Positions 56,188 to 64,000 of a stretch of 64,000 bases of DNA are shown here, piece by piece. Origin of the DNA: Amycolatopsis pretoriensis (GTDB taxonomy: Bacteria; Actinomycetota; Actinomycetes; Mycobacteriales; Pseudonocardiaceae); NCBI RefSeq assembly GCF_900107925.1, contig NZ_FNUJ01000015.1, positions 62,001-126,000 of the forward strand, read 5' to 3'. Each line of letters opens with the position of its first letter. Position 1 is the stretch's first letter. The translations under genes and the position numbers were made by a program. The notes below the pieces were generated by a model. The model was not told the origin of the DNA. It saw only the letters and a list, made by a program, of their open reading frames with translations, and did not search any database.

Positions 56188-56221
56188 ACGGACGGGCGGG
56201 CGCGGATCCGCGCCCGTCCGT
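56188..56221. terminator. strong terminator hairpin after the multidomain gene
   Basis: ACGGACGGG...CCCGTCCGT arms with an inner perfect dyad around GGATCC and a 4-nt bulge, 4 bp after the stop and between convergent genes. Confidence 0.75.
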
Positions 56222-56300
56222 CCTCAGCCGGCGATCAGTGCCGCTGCCCCGCCCCGATGGGCCGGGACGCGGCGCCGGAAGAGTTTGTCGCTCCCTTCGG

Positions 56301-58277
56301 TCACGCCGCCCGGTTCACGGCCGCGGCCGCGGGCAGCCCGGTCAGGATCCGGTACTGCGTCTCGAAAGCCGCCAGCGCACCGTCGATGTCGTGCCGGGCG
56401 ACGATCGCCCGGGACGCCTCGCCCATGCGGGCGCGGACGGCCGGGTCGGCGGCGAGGTCGGCGATCCACCGGGAGATCGTCGTGATCGATCCCGGTGCGA
56501 ACAGGTAGCCGTTTTCGCCGTGGTGGACCAGGTGCGGCAGGGCGAGCGCGTCGGCCGCGACGACCGGGAGGCCCGCGGCCATCGCCTCCATCGTGGCGAG
56601 GCTCTGCAGCTCGGCCGTGCCCGGCATGCAGAACACGTCGGCCGCGGCGTAGCGGTGCACGAGGTCGGCGTCGGGGACGAAGCCGTGGAAGGTCACCCGG
56701 TCGCCGATACCCAGGTCGGCGGTGAGTTCCTGGAGTTCGTGGCGGCGGGTGCCGTCGCCGACGAGGTCCGCGCGGACGTGCGGCAGCGGGGCGAGGGCGC
56801 GCAGCAGCTGGTCGATGTTCTTCTCCGCGTCGAGGCGGCCGACGAACAGGACCGACATCGGCCGGTCGGCGGGGCGGGGCGGGGCCGCGTAGTGGGTGAG
56901 GTCGATGCCGCACGACACGACCTGGACCGGCCGGTCGAGGCCGATGCCGGCCAGGACTTCGGCCGCGCGCGGGGTGGGCGTGGTGACGATGCGGGCGTCG
57001 CGGTAGACGCGCTTGAGGTCTCGCCAGGCCCAGCGGGCGAGCGCGTTCTTGACGCGCCGCGGGAACGGCGTGTAGCCGAGGAGGTTGTCCGGCATGAAGT
57101 GGTTGGTGGCCATGCCGGGGACATCGCGCGCGGCGGCGGTTTCGAGCAGGGCGCGGCCGACGCCGAAGTGGGCTTGGACGTGCACGACGTCCGGGCGGAT
57201 CCGGTCCAGGAGCTCGCCGACGGCCGGGCGGGCGCCGCCGGGGGTGCAGAAGCGGTAGTCGCGGTGGAACGGGATGGCGTGCGCGCGGAGCCGGTGGATC
57301 GTGTAGCCGTCGCGCTCTTCGGTGCGGGCCGGGCCGTCGTCGGAGGGGCAGACGACGTGGACGTCGTGGCCGCGCTCGGCGAGCCCGCGGGCCAGGCGTG
57401 CGGCGAAGAACGCGGCGCCGTTGATGTCGGGCGGGAACGTGTCGGCGCCGATCAGGACGCGAAGGCCGGTCGGGTGCACGGGTTTCTCCTCGGTTTTCGA
57501 TGGGACGTGCGGGACGGCACCGGCGAGCACGCGCACACCGGCGAGAGCGACGACCGCGGCGAGAGCGGCCGCGGGCCGGGGAACCTCGCCGAAAGCCAGG
57601 GCGGCGACGGCGACGGCGGTGAGGGGATCGAGCACGGTCGTGGTGCCGACGACGACGGCGGCCGGCCCGGCGGCGTACGCGCGGTGCAGGATGACGCCGC
57701 CGGCGCCGAGCAGCAGCAGCGCCTGGCCGCCGAGGAGGATCGCGGTCGTCGGCGCCTGGGACGCGGCGGCGTGCACGACCGACGAGCCGAGTCCGAAGAG
57801 GACGGCCGCGGCGGCGGCGAGCGCGGCGCACCCGGCCCGGGCGAACCAGGCGAGCCCCGCGACGGCGAACCCGGCCACCGCAACGAGTTCGGCCGTCCCC
57901 GCGCTGATGGCGGCGGCGGGGGTGGCCGAGGCGGCGAGGGCGACGAACCCGGCCACGCCCGCCACGACGAGCACGACGGCAGTGACGACCCGGCGGGCAT
58001 TCCGTCCGAAAAGGACGGTCAGGACCAGGCTGAACACGCCGAGCGGCTGGACCACCGGAAGCGGAGCCAGCGCAAGCGCGACGACGTGCAGGAGGCTGCC
58101 GCCGACCGCGAGCCCGGTGCCGGCCCACCAGCCCGGGGAGCGCAACAGCCGGGCGAGGGTGCGCAGGCCGGGGGCGCCGTCGACGGCGAGATCGGTGACT
58201 TCGGAGTGCTGCCGAACCGCGGCCACCGCGAACAGCGCGGCGGCAACGAGGGCGCAGACGATGGCGAGGGCGGTCAT
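56301..58277 (-). CDS. EamA-like membrane domain fused to GT4 glycosyltransferase
   Basis: A 658-aa reading frame. Residues 1-260 form about nine or ten transmembrane helices of the DMT/EamA type. Residues 270-658 are a GT-B glycosyltransferase, family 4: 'LIGADTFPPDINGAAFFAAR', 'VHVQAHFGVGRALL', 'VLFVGRLDAEKNIDQLLRAL' and the donor-site motif 'AELQSLATMEAMAAGLPVV'. Relatives include mannosyltransferases of lipid-glycan synthesis. An in-frame GTG at 57479 (codon 267) is preceded by GAGGAG, so a 392-aa transferase may also be made. Its ATG overlaps the DUF998 stop. Confidence 0.88.
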   Translation of the reverse strand: MTALAIVCALVAAALFAVAAVRQHSEVTDLAVDGAPGLRTLARLLRSPGWWAGTGLAVGGSLLHVVALALAPLPVVQPLGVFSLVLTVLFGRNARRVVTAVVLVVAGVAGFVALAASATPAAAISAGTAELVAVAGFAVAGLAWFARAGCAALAAAAAVLFGLGSSVVHAAASQAPTTAILLGGQALLLLGAGGVILHRAYAAGPAAVVVGTTTVLDPLTAVAVAALAFGEVPRPAAALAAVVALAGVRVLAGAVPHVPSKTEEKPVHPTGLRVLIGADTFPPDINGAAFFAARLARGLAERGHDVHVVCPSDDGPARTEERDGYTIHRLRAHAIPFHRDYRFCTPGGARPAVGELLDRIRPDVVHVQAHFGVGRALLETAAARDVPGMATNHFMPDNLLGYTPFPRRVKNALARWAWRDLKRVYRDARIVTTPTPRAAEVLAGIGLDRPVQVVSCGIDLTHYAAPPRPADRPMSVLFVGRLDAEKNIDQLLRALAPLPHVRADLVGDGTRRHELQELTADLGIGDRVTFHGFVPDADLVHRYAAADVFCMPGTAELQSLATMEAMAAGLPVVAADALALPHLVHHGENGYLFAPGSITTISRWIADLAADPAVRARMGEASRAIVARHDIDGALAAFETQYRILTGLPAAAAVNRAA

Positions 58278-58939
58278 CGGACAGCCCGCCCGGCGTCAGC
58301 CGCCGCGGGTTCGAGCGGTGCCTGCGCCGCACCCGCCGCGCGCCGCAACGCCAGTGCCATCGTTGCCACGATCAAAAACTCCGCCAAAAGCGCCGCGCGT
58401 TCGAGCAGGCCCGCCGGGAGCCACGGGATCACCTGCGCCGTCCCGAACGCCGCCGCCGTCACGACTCCCGCCAGCGCGCCGCGCCGGATGGTCGGGGCCG
58501 CTGCCGCCCATCGGGCTTCGGCTCGCAATCGCGTGCTCAACCTCCACGCCGCCAACGGCAAGCTCGCGAACAGCACCGCCCCGCCCGCGCGGTGGATCCC
58601 GCCGGACACCGTGGGTTCCGCCGCGCTGACGTTGCTCCGGAAGACCAGCACCACCACGATCCCGGCCGTCCAGAACAGGAACAGCGTGCTCACCAGCGGG
58701 CCGCTGGGCAGGGCCGCCCGCCGCGCGGCGATCGCCAGCGCCGCCGCCGCGGCGAGCAGCAGGAGGATGGCCACCGTGAACAGCGGCCGGCCGCCGCGGT
58801 GCCAGGCGTAGTCGCTGACCGGGTCGCGCCAGGGGCTCACGTCGGCGGCGAACCCGAACGTCAGCCCCGCGATGATCGCCTGCGCGGCGGCGGCCATGAC
58901 CAGCGTCAACGTCGGTGCGAGCGCGGTCCGTGTCGTCAC
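58274..58939 (-). CDS. DUF998 membrane protein
   Basis: A 221-aa protein with about six transmembrane helices matching DUF998: 'VSPWRDPVSDYAWHRGG', 'SGGIHRAGGAVLFASLPLAA'. Function unknown. It overlaps the EamA-glycosyltransferase gene by ATGA, suggesting joint work at the membrane, and follows the two-component genes on the same strand. Confidence 0.85.
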   Translation of the reverse strand: MTTRTALAPTLTLVMAAAAQAIIAGLTFGFAADVSPWRDPVSDYAWHRGGRPLFTVAILLLLAAAAALAIAARRAALPSGPLVSTLFLFWTAGIVVVLVFRSNVSAAEPTVSGGIHRAGGAVLFASLPLAAWRLSTRLRAEARWAAAAPTIRRGALAGVVTAAAFGTAQVIPWLPAGLLERAALLAEFLIVATMALALRRAAGAAQAPLEPAAADAGRAVR

Positions 58940-58995
58940 CCTTCAGACAGTGCTGGCCGTCCGTGAGAGTTCGATGAAGATCGCGCGGGGTTTCC

Positions 58996-60378
58996 TTAAG
59001 AAGCGGCCGACGGGAAGACGAGGTCGAAGCGGGCGCCGCCGCTGCCGGCCCGCGAGGCCGTGGCCCGCCCGCCGTGCTGGGTGACGACCTGCTCGACGAT
59101 CGCCAGCCCGAGTCCGGAACCCGGGAGCGCCCGGGCGGCGTCGGCCCGGTAGAACCGCTCGAACACGTGCGGCAGATCCGCCTCCGGGATGCCCGGCCCC
59201 TCGTCGTCGACCCGGACGCGCACCGAGTCGCCCTCGGCCGACATGGTCACCCGGACCCGGCCGCCCGCCGGGGACCACTTGGCGGCGTTGTCGAGCACGT
59301 TCAGCACCGCGCGTTCGAGGGCGGCCGGCCGGGCGAGCACGTCGGCCTCGGTCAGCTCGGCTTCGAACGTGACGTTCGGCCACCGCGACCGCGTGCGTTC
59401 GACGGCCGCGGTGACGACGTCGGCCAGCGCCAAGCGCTCCTCGGCCTCGCTCGGCCGTTCGCCGGTGGAGAGGTCGACCAGCTCGCCGATCAGCGCGGTC
59501 AGCTCGACGGCCTGGGTGTCGAGGTCGGTCAGCAGCCGGGACCGGTCGTCCGCCGAGAGCTGCCGTTCGGGGTTCGCGTCGGCGTGGATCAGCAGCTCGA
59601 TGTTGTTGCGCAGGCTGGTCAACGGTGTTCGCAGCTCGTGTCCGGCGTCCTCGACCAGCCTCCGCTGCTCGTCGCGGGACCGGCTCAGCGCGCCGAGCAT
59701 CGCGTTGAACGACGTCGCCAGCCGCCCGATCTCGCCCGACGCGGTGACGTCGATCGCCGCCGACAGCTCTTGCGTGCGAGCGACGTTTTCGGCGGCGGAG
59801 GTGAGGTCGTCGACCGGCTGGAGCGCCGAGCGGGCGATCGCCCGGCCGACCACCGTCGCGCCGAGCACCCCGGCGGCGGACACCACGAGCAGCCAGAAAC
59901 CCAGCCGGCCCAGCGCGTCCTCGACGTCTTCGGAGTCCTGGGCGACCTGGACCGTGCCCCCGTCGGCGCGCGGGGCCGTCCACATGCGGAACCGGTCGCC
60001 CTCGACGCGGTGGACGTTGTCCGCCCGGCTGACGGAGAACGGCTCTTCCGGCAGGCGCGGCAGTTCCGGGATCGCGCCCGCGGTGCCGGTGACCGTGCCG
60101 GCCGCCGAGGTGAACTGGACGGTCAGGCCGTTGTACCGGTCGGGCCCCGGCTTGGTGGTGGTGGAGCTGAGGGTCGCGAGCGCCTCCTCCGGCGTGGCGG
60201 CCTTCGCGGCGAGCTGGGTGTAGGACTGCAGCCGGGCGTCGAACTGGTCGTAGAGGTCGGCCCGCGTGATGCCCCAGGAGATCGACGAAACCGTCACCAC
60301 GGCGAGCGCGACCGCGGTGGCCACCAGGACGCCGAGCCGGGCGCGCAGGGACAGCGTCTTCCAGCGGGGCCGCCTCAC
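58996..60378 (-). CDS. sensor histidine kinase, MprB-like
   Basis: A 460-aa kinase: transmembrane helix 1 (about 12-32), extracytoplasmic sensor (about 33-165), transmembrane helix 2, HAMP ('SALQPVDDLTSAAENVA'), the H-box 'EDAGHELRTPLTSLRNN' and ATPase motifs 'LDNAAKWSP', 'DEGPGIPEADL' and 'GSGLGLAIVEQ'. The GTG start overlaps the response regulator stop (GTGA). It resembles MprB, a cell-envelope stress sensor. Confidence 0.94.
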   Translation of the reverse strand: MRRPRWKTLSLRARLGVLVATAVALAVVTVSSISWGITRADLYDQFDARLQSYTQLAAKAATPEEALATLSSTTTKPGPDRYNGLTVQFTSAAGTVTGTAGAIPELPRLPEEPFSVSRADNVHRVEGDRFRMWTAPRADGGTVQVAQDSEDVEDALGRLGFWLLVVSAAGVLGATVVGRAIARSALQPVDDLTSAAENVARTQELSAAIDVTASGEIGRLATSFNAMLGALSRSRDEQRRLVEDAGHELRTPLTSLRNNIELLIHADANPERQLSADDRSRLLTDLDTQAVELTALIGELVDLSTGERPSEAEERLALADVVTAAVERTRSRWPNVTFEAELTEADVLARPAALERAVLNVLDNAAKWSPAGGRVRVTMSAEGDSVRVRVDDEGPGIPEADLPHVFERFYRADAARALPGSGLGLAIVEQVVTQHGGRATASRAGSGGARFDLVFPSAAS

Positions 60379-61070
60379 AGCGGCTCCTCGCGCAGCACGT
60401 AGCCGACGCCGCGCACCGTGTGCAGCAGCCGGGGCCGGCCGTCGGCCTCCAGCTTGCGGCGCAGGTAGCTGACGTAGACGTCGAGCCCGTTGGACGCGGC
60501 CCCGAAGTCGTAACCCCAGACGTTCTCGAACATCACCGAACGGGTGAGCACGATCCGGGGATGACGCAGGAACGTCTCGAGCATCGCGAACTCGGTGCGG
60601 GTCAGGTGCAGGGCCCGGTCGCCGCGGAAGACCTCCCGGGTCGCCGGGTCGAGGGTGACGTCGGCGAACCGCAGCGCCGCGGGAGCCTGGGGTGCGGGCG
60701 GGAGGTGGTACTCGGTGCGGCGCAGCAGCGCGCGCACCCGGGCCAGCAGTTCCTGCAGGGCGAACGGCTTCACGAGGTAGTCGTCGGCACCCGCGTCGAG
60801 GCCGGCCACCCGGTCGGTGACGGCGGTCCGCGCGGTCAGCATCAAGACCGGCACGGTGTTGCCTTCCGCGCGCAGCACCCGGCACACCTCGAGGCCGCCG
60901 AGCACCGGCATGGTGACGTCGAGCAGCACGCCGTCGGGGTTCTCGTCGCGGATCAGGGCGAGCCCGGCGGCGCCGTCGCCGGCGATGGAGACGGTGTAGC
61001 CCTCGAACCGCAGCGTGCGCGACAGCGAGTCCTGCACGGCCGTCTCGTCGTCGACGATCACCAAGTGCAC
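60375..61070 (-). CDS. OmpR-family response regulator, MprA-like
   Basis: A 231-aa regulator. The receiver has Asp in 'GVLLDVTMPVLGG', acidic residues in 'IVDDET' and Lys in 'DYLVKPF'; the C-terminal winged helix reads 'LTRTEFAMLETFLRHPRIVL' and 'NGLDVYVSYLRRKLE'. It is phosphorylated by the kinase encoded next. It is divergent from the DUF1707 gene, a plausible target. Confidence 0.95.
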   Translation of the reverse strand: MHLVIVDDETAVQDSLSRTLRFEGYTVSIAGDGAAGLALIRDENPDGVLLDVTMPVLGGLEVCRVLRAEGNTVPVLMLTARTAVTDRVAGLDAGADDYLVKPFALQELLARVRALLRRTEYHLPPAPQAPAALRFADVTLDPATREVFRGDRALHLTRTEFAMLETFLRHPRIVLTRSVMFENVWGYDFGAASNGLDVYVSYLRRKLEADGRPRLLHTVRGVGYVLREEPL

Positions 61071-61156
61071 CCGGTGTCCTTTCCTCCCGATGACTTACCG
61101 TGACTGTAGTTGAGGTTCGCGCCGGGCCGCCGAACTCTCATCGAAGATTAACGATT

Positions 61157-61174
61157 ACCGCGGTTTTCCGCGGT
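61157..61174. promoter_or_regulatory. dyad in the regulator/DUF1707 divergent region
   Basis: ACCGCGG-TTTT-CCGCGGT, 7-bp arms, 42 bp before the DUF1707 ATG; possible site for the response regulator. Confidence 0.35.
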
Positions 61175-61215
61175 TAGCCTCGGAAGAGGTCAGATCGCGA
61201 GCGGAAGAGGAAATC

Positions 61216-61662
61216 ATGAGCGAGAACGCGCCGGGTACGACCGCGCCCGAAGGGATCCGTTGTTCGGATGCGGAACGTGAGCAGGTCCGGGCCGCCCTCT
61301 ACGCGGCGGCCGGCGAAGGCCGGCTGACGATGGCCGAGGTCGAGGAGCGGCTGGGCCGCTTGGAGGAGCTGCGCTACCGGCACGAACTGGCCGCGCTGAC
61401 CACCGACCTGCCGGTCGTCGAGCAGCGCACTCCCGTGGGGTGGCGGCAGATCGTGACCGCGGCGGGAACGGCGCTGGCCGCCGAGTTCGCGGTCCTGCGC
61501 GGCCGGGCACCCGAGCCGACACCCGGCCGGCGCCGGGTGCTGCTGATCATCACCGTCCTCATCGGACTGCTGATCGCCGGGGCGATCGTCGCGAGCGCGG
61601 TGCACGGCTTCGGACCGGACGGGTTCGAAGGTCACGGACCGGAAGCCCTCGAACACCGCTGA
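61216..61662 (+). CDS. DUF1707/SHOCT-like membrane protein
   Basis: A 148-aa protein. The N-terminal DUF1707 domain reads 'IRCSDAEREQVRAALYAAAG' and 'GRLTMAEVEERLGRLEELRY', followed by a transmembrane helix ('LLIITVLIGLLIAGAIVASA') and a short outer tail. Family function is unknown; members often neighbour envelope-stress systems, as here. It stops 9 bp before the convergent NmrA-type gene. Confidence 0.88.
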   Translation: MSENAPGTTAPEGIRCSDAEREQVRAALYAAAGEGRLTMAEVEERLGRLEELRYRHELAALTTDLPVVEQRTPVGWRQIVTAAGTALAAEFAVLRGRAPEPTPGRRRVLLIITVLIGLLIAGAIVASAVHGFGPDGFEGHGPEALEHR

Positions 61663-61671
61663 CGTGGGTGA

Positions 61672-62508
61672 TCACGCGAACTCCCCGGCGTGCTCGGCCG
61701 CCCACTGCGCGAACGTCAGCGGCTCGCGGCCCAGAACCCGTTGTGCCGTATCGGTTTTCGGCGACTCGCCGCGCGCGGCCGCCGCGATGAACTCGACGAT
61801 CGACTTCGCGATCTCGGGCGGCCCGAAACGCTCGAAGTGCTCCTGGGCCTGGGCGGGTGTCAGCTCCTCGACCCGGATGGGCTGGCCGGTGGCTTCGGCG
61901 AGGACGTCGACCTGACGCCGTTGGGAAATCAGCGCGCCGCCGGTCAGCAGATCGCTGACGCCTTCGCGACCGGGGTCGCGCAGGGCCGCCACCGCGACCG
62001 CCGCGATGTCGCGCTCGTGGATCGGCGCCGTGGCCGCTTCCGGGTGCGGCAGCCGGACCACGCCGGCGTCCCGGATCGAGGACGCCCAGCCCAACGCGTT
62101 GTTGGCCAGCACCAGCGGCCGGATCGGGGTCCACCGCAGCCCGGACGTCTCGAGGATCCGCTCGACGTCTCGGTGGTGTTCCGCCACCGCGTTCCCGCGG
62201 GCCGAGGGCAGCAGCACACTGCCGGAGGACAGCAGCACCACGTGCTCGACTCCGGCCGTCCGCGCAGCTTCGGCGAAGGCCGCGGTGCCGGACGCGGTGG
62301 CGTACAAGAACACCTGCCGCACGCCGGCCAGCGCCGCCGGCAGCGTCTCCGGTGCCGCGAGGTCGGCGGCGACCACCGGGACGCCGGCCGGCAGCGCGGC
62401 CGAGGCCGGATTCCGGACCGAAGCGCGGACCGGCTCACCCGCCCCGCTCAGCTGGTCCAGAACATGGCGGCCCACACTGCCACGGGCGCCGATCACGAGT
62501 GTCGTCAC
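61672..62508 (-). CDS. NmrA/NAD(P)H-binding oxidoreductase-like protein
   Basis: A 278-aa atypical SDR: Rossmann start 'TLVIGARGSVGRHVLDQL', 'VFLYATASGTAAFAEAAR' and 'VEHVVLLSSGSVLL'. The classical Tyr-Lys pair is missing, as in NmrA-like redox sensors. GTG 62508 has AAGGAG upstream; longer readings do not. It is divergent from the Lrp/AsnC gene and may be its target. Confidence 0.88.
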   Translation of the reverse strand: MTTLVIGARGSVGRHVLDQLSGAGEPVRASVRNPASAALPAGVPVVAADLAAPETLPAALAGVRQVFLYATASGTAAFAEAARTAGVEHVVLLSSGSVLLPSARGNAVAEHHRDVERILETSGLRWTPIRPLVLANNALGWASSIRDAGVVRLPHPEAATAPIHERDIAAVAVAALRDPGREGVSDLLTGGALISQRRQVDVLAEATGQPIRVEELTPAQAQEHFERFGPPEIAKSIVEFIAAAARGESPKTDTAQRVLGREPLTFAQWAAEHAGEFA

Positions 62509-62624
62509 GCGGTTCTCCTTCGTTTCCGGAGCCAGCATGGGCAACCCGGGCATCGCGCATCCATCGATTGGCGCGAAACCGCGGCACACCGCCATCGAGA
62601 CGCGGGAAGTGGCACCATTCCGCC

Positions 62625-63602
62625 ATGCTCGATCTCGTCGACACGCAAGTCCTCCACGCGGTGCAGTGCTCGCCGCGGGTCACGTTCCGGCGCGTGGCGC
62701 AGCTGATCGGGGTGTCCGAGCAGACCGTGGCCCGCCGCTACCAGGCCCTCCGCCGCGATGGTGTCCTGCGGGTGCTCGGGCGGGTCGCGCCGGCGTCGCG
62801 GCGCCACGACGAGTGGGTCGCCCGGATCCGGTGCCGTCCCGACCGCGTCGACACCGTCGCCGACGCGCTCGCCCGGCGGCCCGACGTCTCGTTCGCCCAC
62901 GTCACCTCCGGGGGCGCTGAGGTGATGTGCCTGGTCCGGGCCGGCGCCGGCCACGACGTGCTGCTGCAGCGGCTGCCGAAGTCCGTGTCCGTCCTCGGGG
63001 TGCGCATCGACCTGCTGCTGCACCGGTTCGGGCCGCCGGGCACCGCGGACTGGACCGGCTACGAGGGCCGCCTGACCGCGACTCAGGAGCAGGCCCTACG
63101 CGACGAGCTCCCGCCGGTCGCCGGACCGCCGGTCGAGCCGGCCGAGGAAGACGCGCCGCTGCTGGCGATGCTGGCCCAAGACGGCCGCGCCACCCACGCG
63201 CAGCTGGCCCGGGAGACCCGATGGACCCAGACCCGGGTGGCGCGCCGGCTGGAGGTGCTGGAGTCGTCCGGCACCTTGTACTACGACGTCGACCTGCTGC
63301 CCGAACGGCTCGGCTACCACTCGCACGCCACTGTGTGGCTCCGCGTCGCCCCGCGACACCTCGAAGAGGTCGGGGAAGAGCTCGCGCGCCACGACGAAGT
63401 CGCCGTGACGCTGGCGGTCAGCGGTCCGGACAACCTGATGGCGGTCGTGATCTGCCGGGATTCCGACGGTCTCTACCGCTACCTGACCACGCGCGTCGCG
63501 AAGCTCCGGGCGATCGAGGGTTACGAGGTCAGCGTCCGGGTCCGGCCGCTGAAGCAGGCGGGCTCCCTCATCGCCGGCGGCCGCCTCCTCGCCGGTGAGT
63601 AG
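62625..63602 (+). CDS. double-domain Lrp/AsnC-family regulator
   Basis: A 325-aa regulator with two tandem Lrp units: HTH 1 ('TFRRVAQLIGVSEQTVARRY'), sensor 1, HTH 2 ('THAQLARETRWTQTRVARRL') and sensor 2 ('EVAVTLAVSGPDNLMAVVIC'). This doubled form is common in actinomycetes. It is divergent from the NmrA-type gene. Confidence 0.92.
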   Translation: MLDLVDTQVLHAVQCSPRVTFRRVAQLIGVSEQTVARRYQALRRDGVLRVLGRVAPASRRHDEWVARIRCRPDRVDTVADALARRPDVSFAHVTSGGAEVMCLVRAGAGHDVLLQRLPKSVSVLGVRIDLLLHRFGPPGTADWTGYEGRLTATQEQALRDELPPVAGPPVEPAEEDAPLLAMLAQDGRATHAQLARETRWTQTRVARRLEVLESSGTLYYDVDLLPERLGYHSHATVWLRVAPRHLEEVGEELARHDEVAVTLAVSGPDNLMAVVICRDSDGLYRYLTTRVAKLRAIEGYEVSVRVRPLKQAGSLIAGGRLLAGE

Positions 63603-63614
63603 TCCACTGTGGAC
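63602..63614. repeat. GTCCA-N3-TGGAC palindrome, copy 6
   Basis: Exact copy with centre CTG, starting on the last base of the Lrp gene; the only exact copy outside coding sequence in this window. Confidence 0.7.
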
Positions 63615-63708
63615 GGATCGGTGGCGCGCGGTCTCCTTCCGGCCGGGAGCCGGTGCGGTAAAGTAGGGCTTCACGCGCCAGGGGGTGGTCGACGGTGGGC
63701 CAGGTCGG

Positions 63709-64000
63709 GTGACCGCGGCAACCGGCTCCGCGGATCGAGCCGACGACATCGTCGCGCTGACCCGGCTGTCCACCGAACCCGGCGCGGTCGGGGCGATGCT
63801 CGGCTGGCTCGCGGCGCGCACCGGCGGCACGGCCGCACTGCTCGACGTCGACGGCAGAACCCTGGCGGTGCCCGCGAACCGGCCCGCCCCGGACCCGCCG
63901 GTCCTGGCCGCCGCCGCGGCCGCGGCGGCCGAAATGCACCGGCGCGGAACGCCCTCGGCGGTGCTCGGCGGCGAGCCGGACACCATCGACGTCGTCCGCC
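63709..64000 (+). CDS. possible PucR-like regulator, truncated by window edge
   Basis: The first 97 codons of an open frame from GTG 63709: 'DDIVALTRLSTEPGAVGAML' then 'RTGGTAALLDVDGRTLAVPA'. This resembles the N-terminal sensor of actinobacterial PucR/CdaR-type regulators. Codon use is typical of the window, but the defining C-terminal HTH lies outside. The start is uncertain. Confidence 0.5.
   Translation, partial: MTAATGSADRADDIVALTRLSTEPGAVGAMLGWLAARTGGTAALLDVDGRTLAVPANRPAPDPPVLAAAAAAAAEMHRRGTPSAVLGGEPDTIDVVR

Noticed and set aside
53772..56189. An 805-codon minus-strand open frame opposite the secreted multidomain gene
   Set aside because: Shadow of a gene with a clear signal peptide and domains; Arg/Val/Gly-rich without motifs.
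1..64000. A secondary-metabolite biosynthetic cluster
   Set aside because: Although a P450, oxygenases and several regulators are present, there is no PKS, NRPS, terpene synthase or comparable core enzyme apart from the small peptide/JmjC pair.

Overview
This 64-kb window comes from a high-GC actinomycete chromosome, most likely Amycolatopsis or a close relative in Pseudonocardiaceae. The GC-rich third positions, frequent GTG starts, 4-bp ATGA/GTGA overlaps, F420/FDOR and mycothiol-type DinB proteins, a DasR-type operator next to a chitinase and an ECF42 sigma operon all fit that group; the genus is an inference. I saw no rRNA, tRNA, CRISPR array, transposase or prophage.

Layout. 1-5.3 kb: a partial diguanylate cyclase, a CYP136-like P450 with an AraC regulator, and small redox and hydrolase genes. 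5.4-9.4 kb: nrdA-nrdB, a ribonucleotide reductase whose small subunit has Phe where the radical Tyr should be (class Ic, Chlamydia type). 9.8-21.2 kb: two divergent operons resembling an acyclic-terpene/branched-chain acyl-CoA pathway (AtuA homologue, two acyl-CoA dehydrogenases, a biotin-dependent acyl-CoA carboxylase pair, crotonase, SDR, TetR). 21.1-24 kb: a MmyB-like regulator with an aldo/keto reductase, then a repeat-rich intergenic stretch with a 146-bp nested inverted repeat. 24-30 kb: methionine aminopeptidase and MurJ around a set of palindromic operators, a DasR-controlled GH18 chitinase, and a membrane diguanylate cyclase. 30-34 kb: a cytosine-deaminase-like/2OG-oxygenase pair, a WYL regulator, and AlkZ-like and DinB genes. 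34-39.5 kb: two related TetR regulators with a flavin monooxygenase, then SMP-30 and F420-type luciferase-like genes. 39.5-44.4 kb: trpB-trpA-araC with a possible attenuator, and a quinone oxidoreductase/TetR pair.

44.5-45.8 kb: a 43-aa peptide gene six bases upstream of a JmjC (ribosomal-oxygenase-like) hydroxylase gene. This is the best candidate for an undescribed peptide-modification system. 45.9-51.6 kb: a sucrase/ferredoxin-like gene whose start codon lies inside an iron-box palindrome, a molybdopterin enzyme, and a DHFR-like/DGPF/ECF42 operon with a matching ECF42 promoter. 51.8-56.2 kb: two STAS proteins and a 994-aa secreted PA14-propeller-CBM-DUF1080 protein. 56.3-64 kb: an EamA/glycosyltransferase fusion, DUF998, an MprAB-like two-component system, DUF1707, an NmrA-type reductase, a double Lrp/AsnC regulator and a partial regulator.

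Across the window a short palindrome, GTCCA-N3-TGGAC, recurs six times exactly and several more times with one or two changes. Inside genes the exact copies always lie in the same codon phase (Ser-Thr-Leu/Val-Asp) and use otherwise rare Thr or Leu codons. This looks like a genome-wide iterated palindrome rather than chance.
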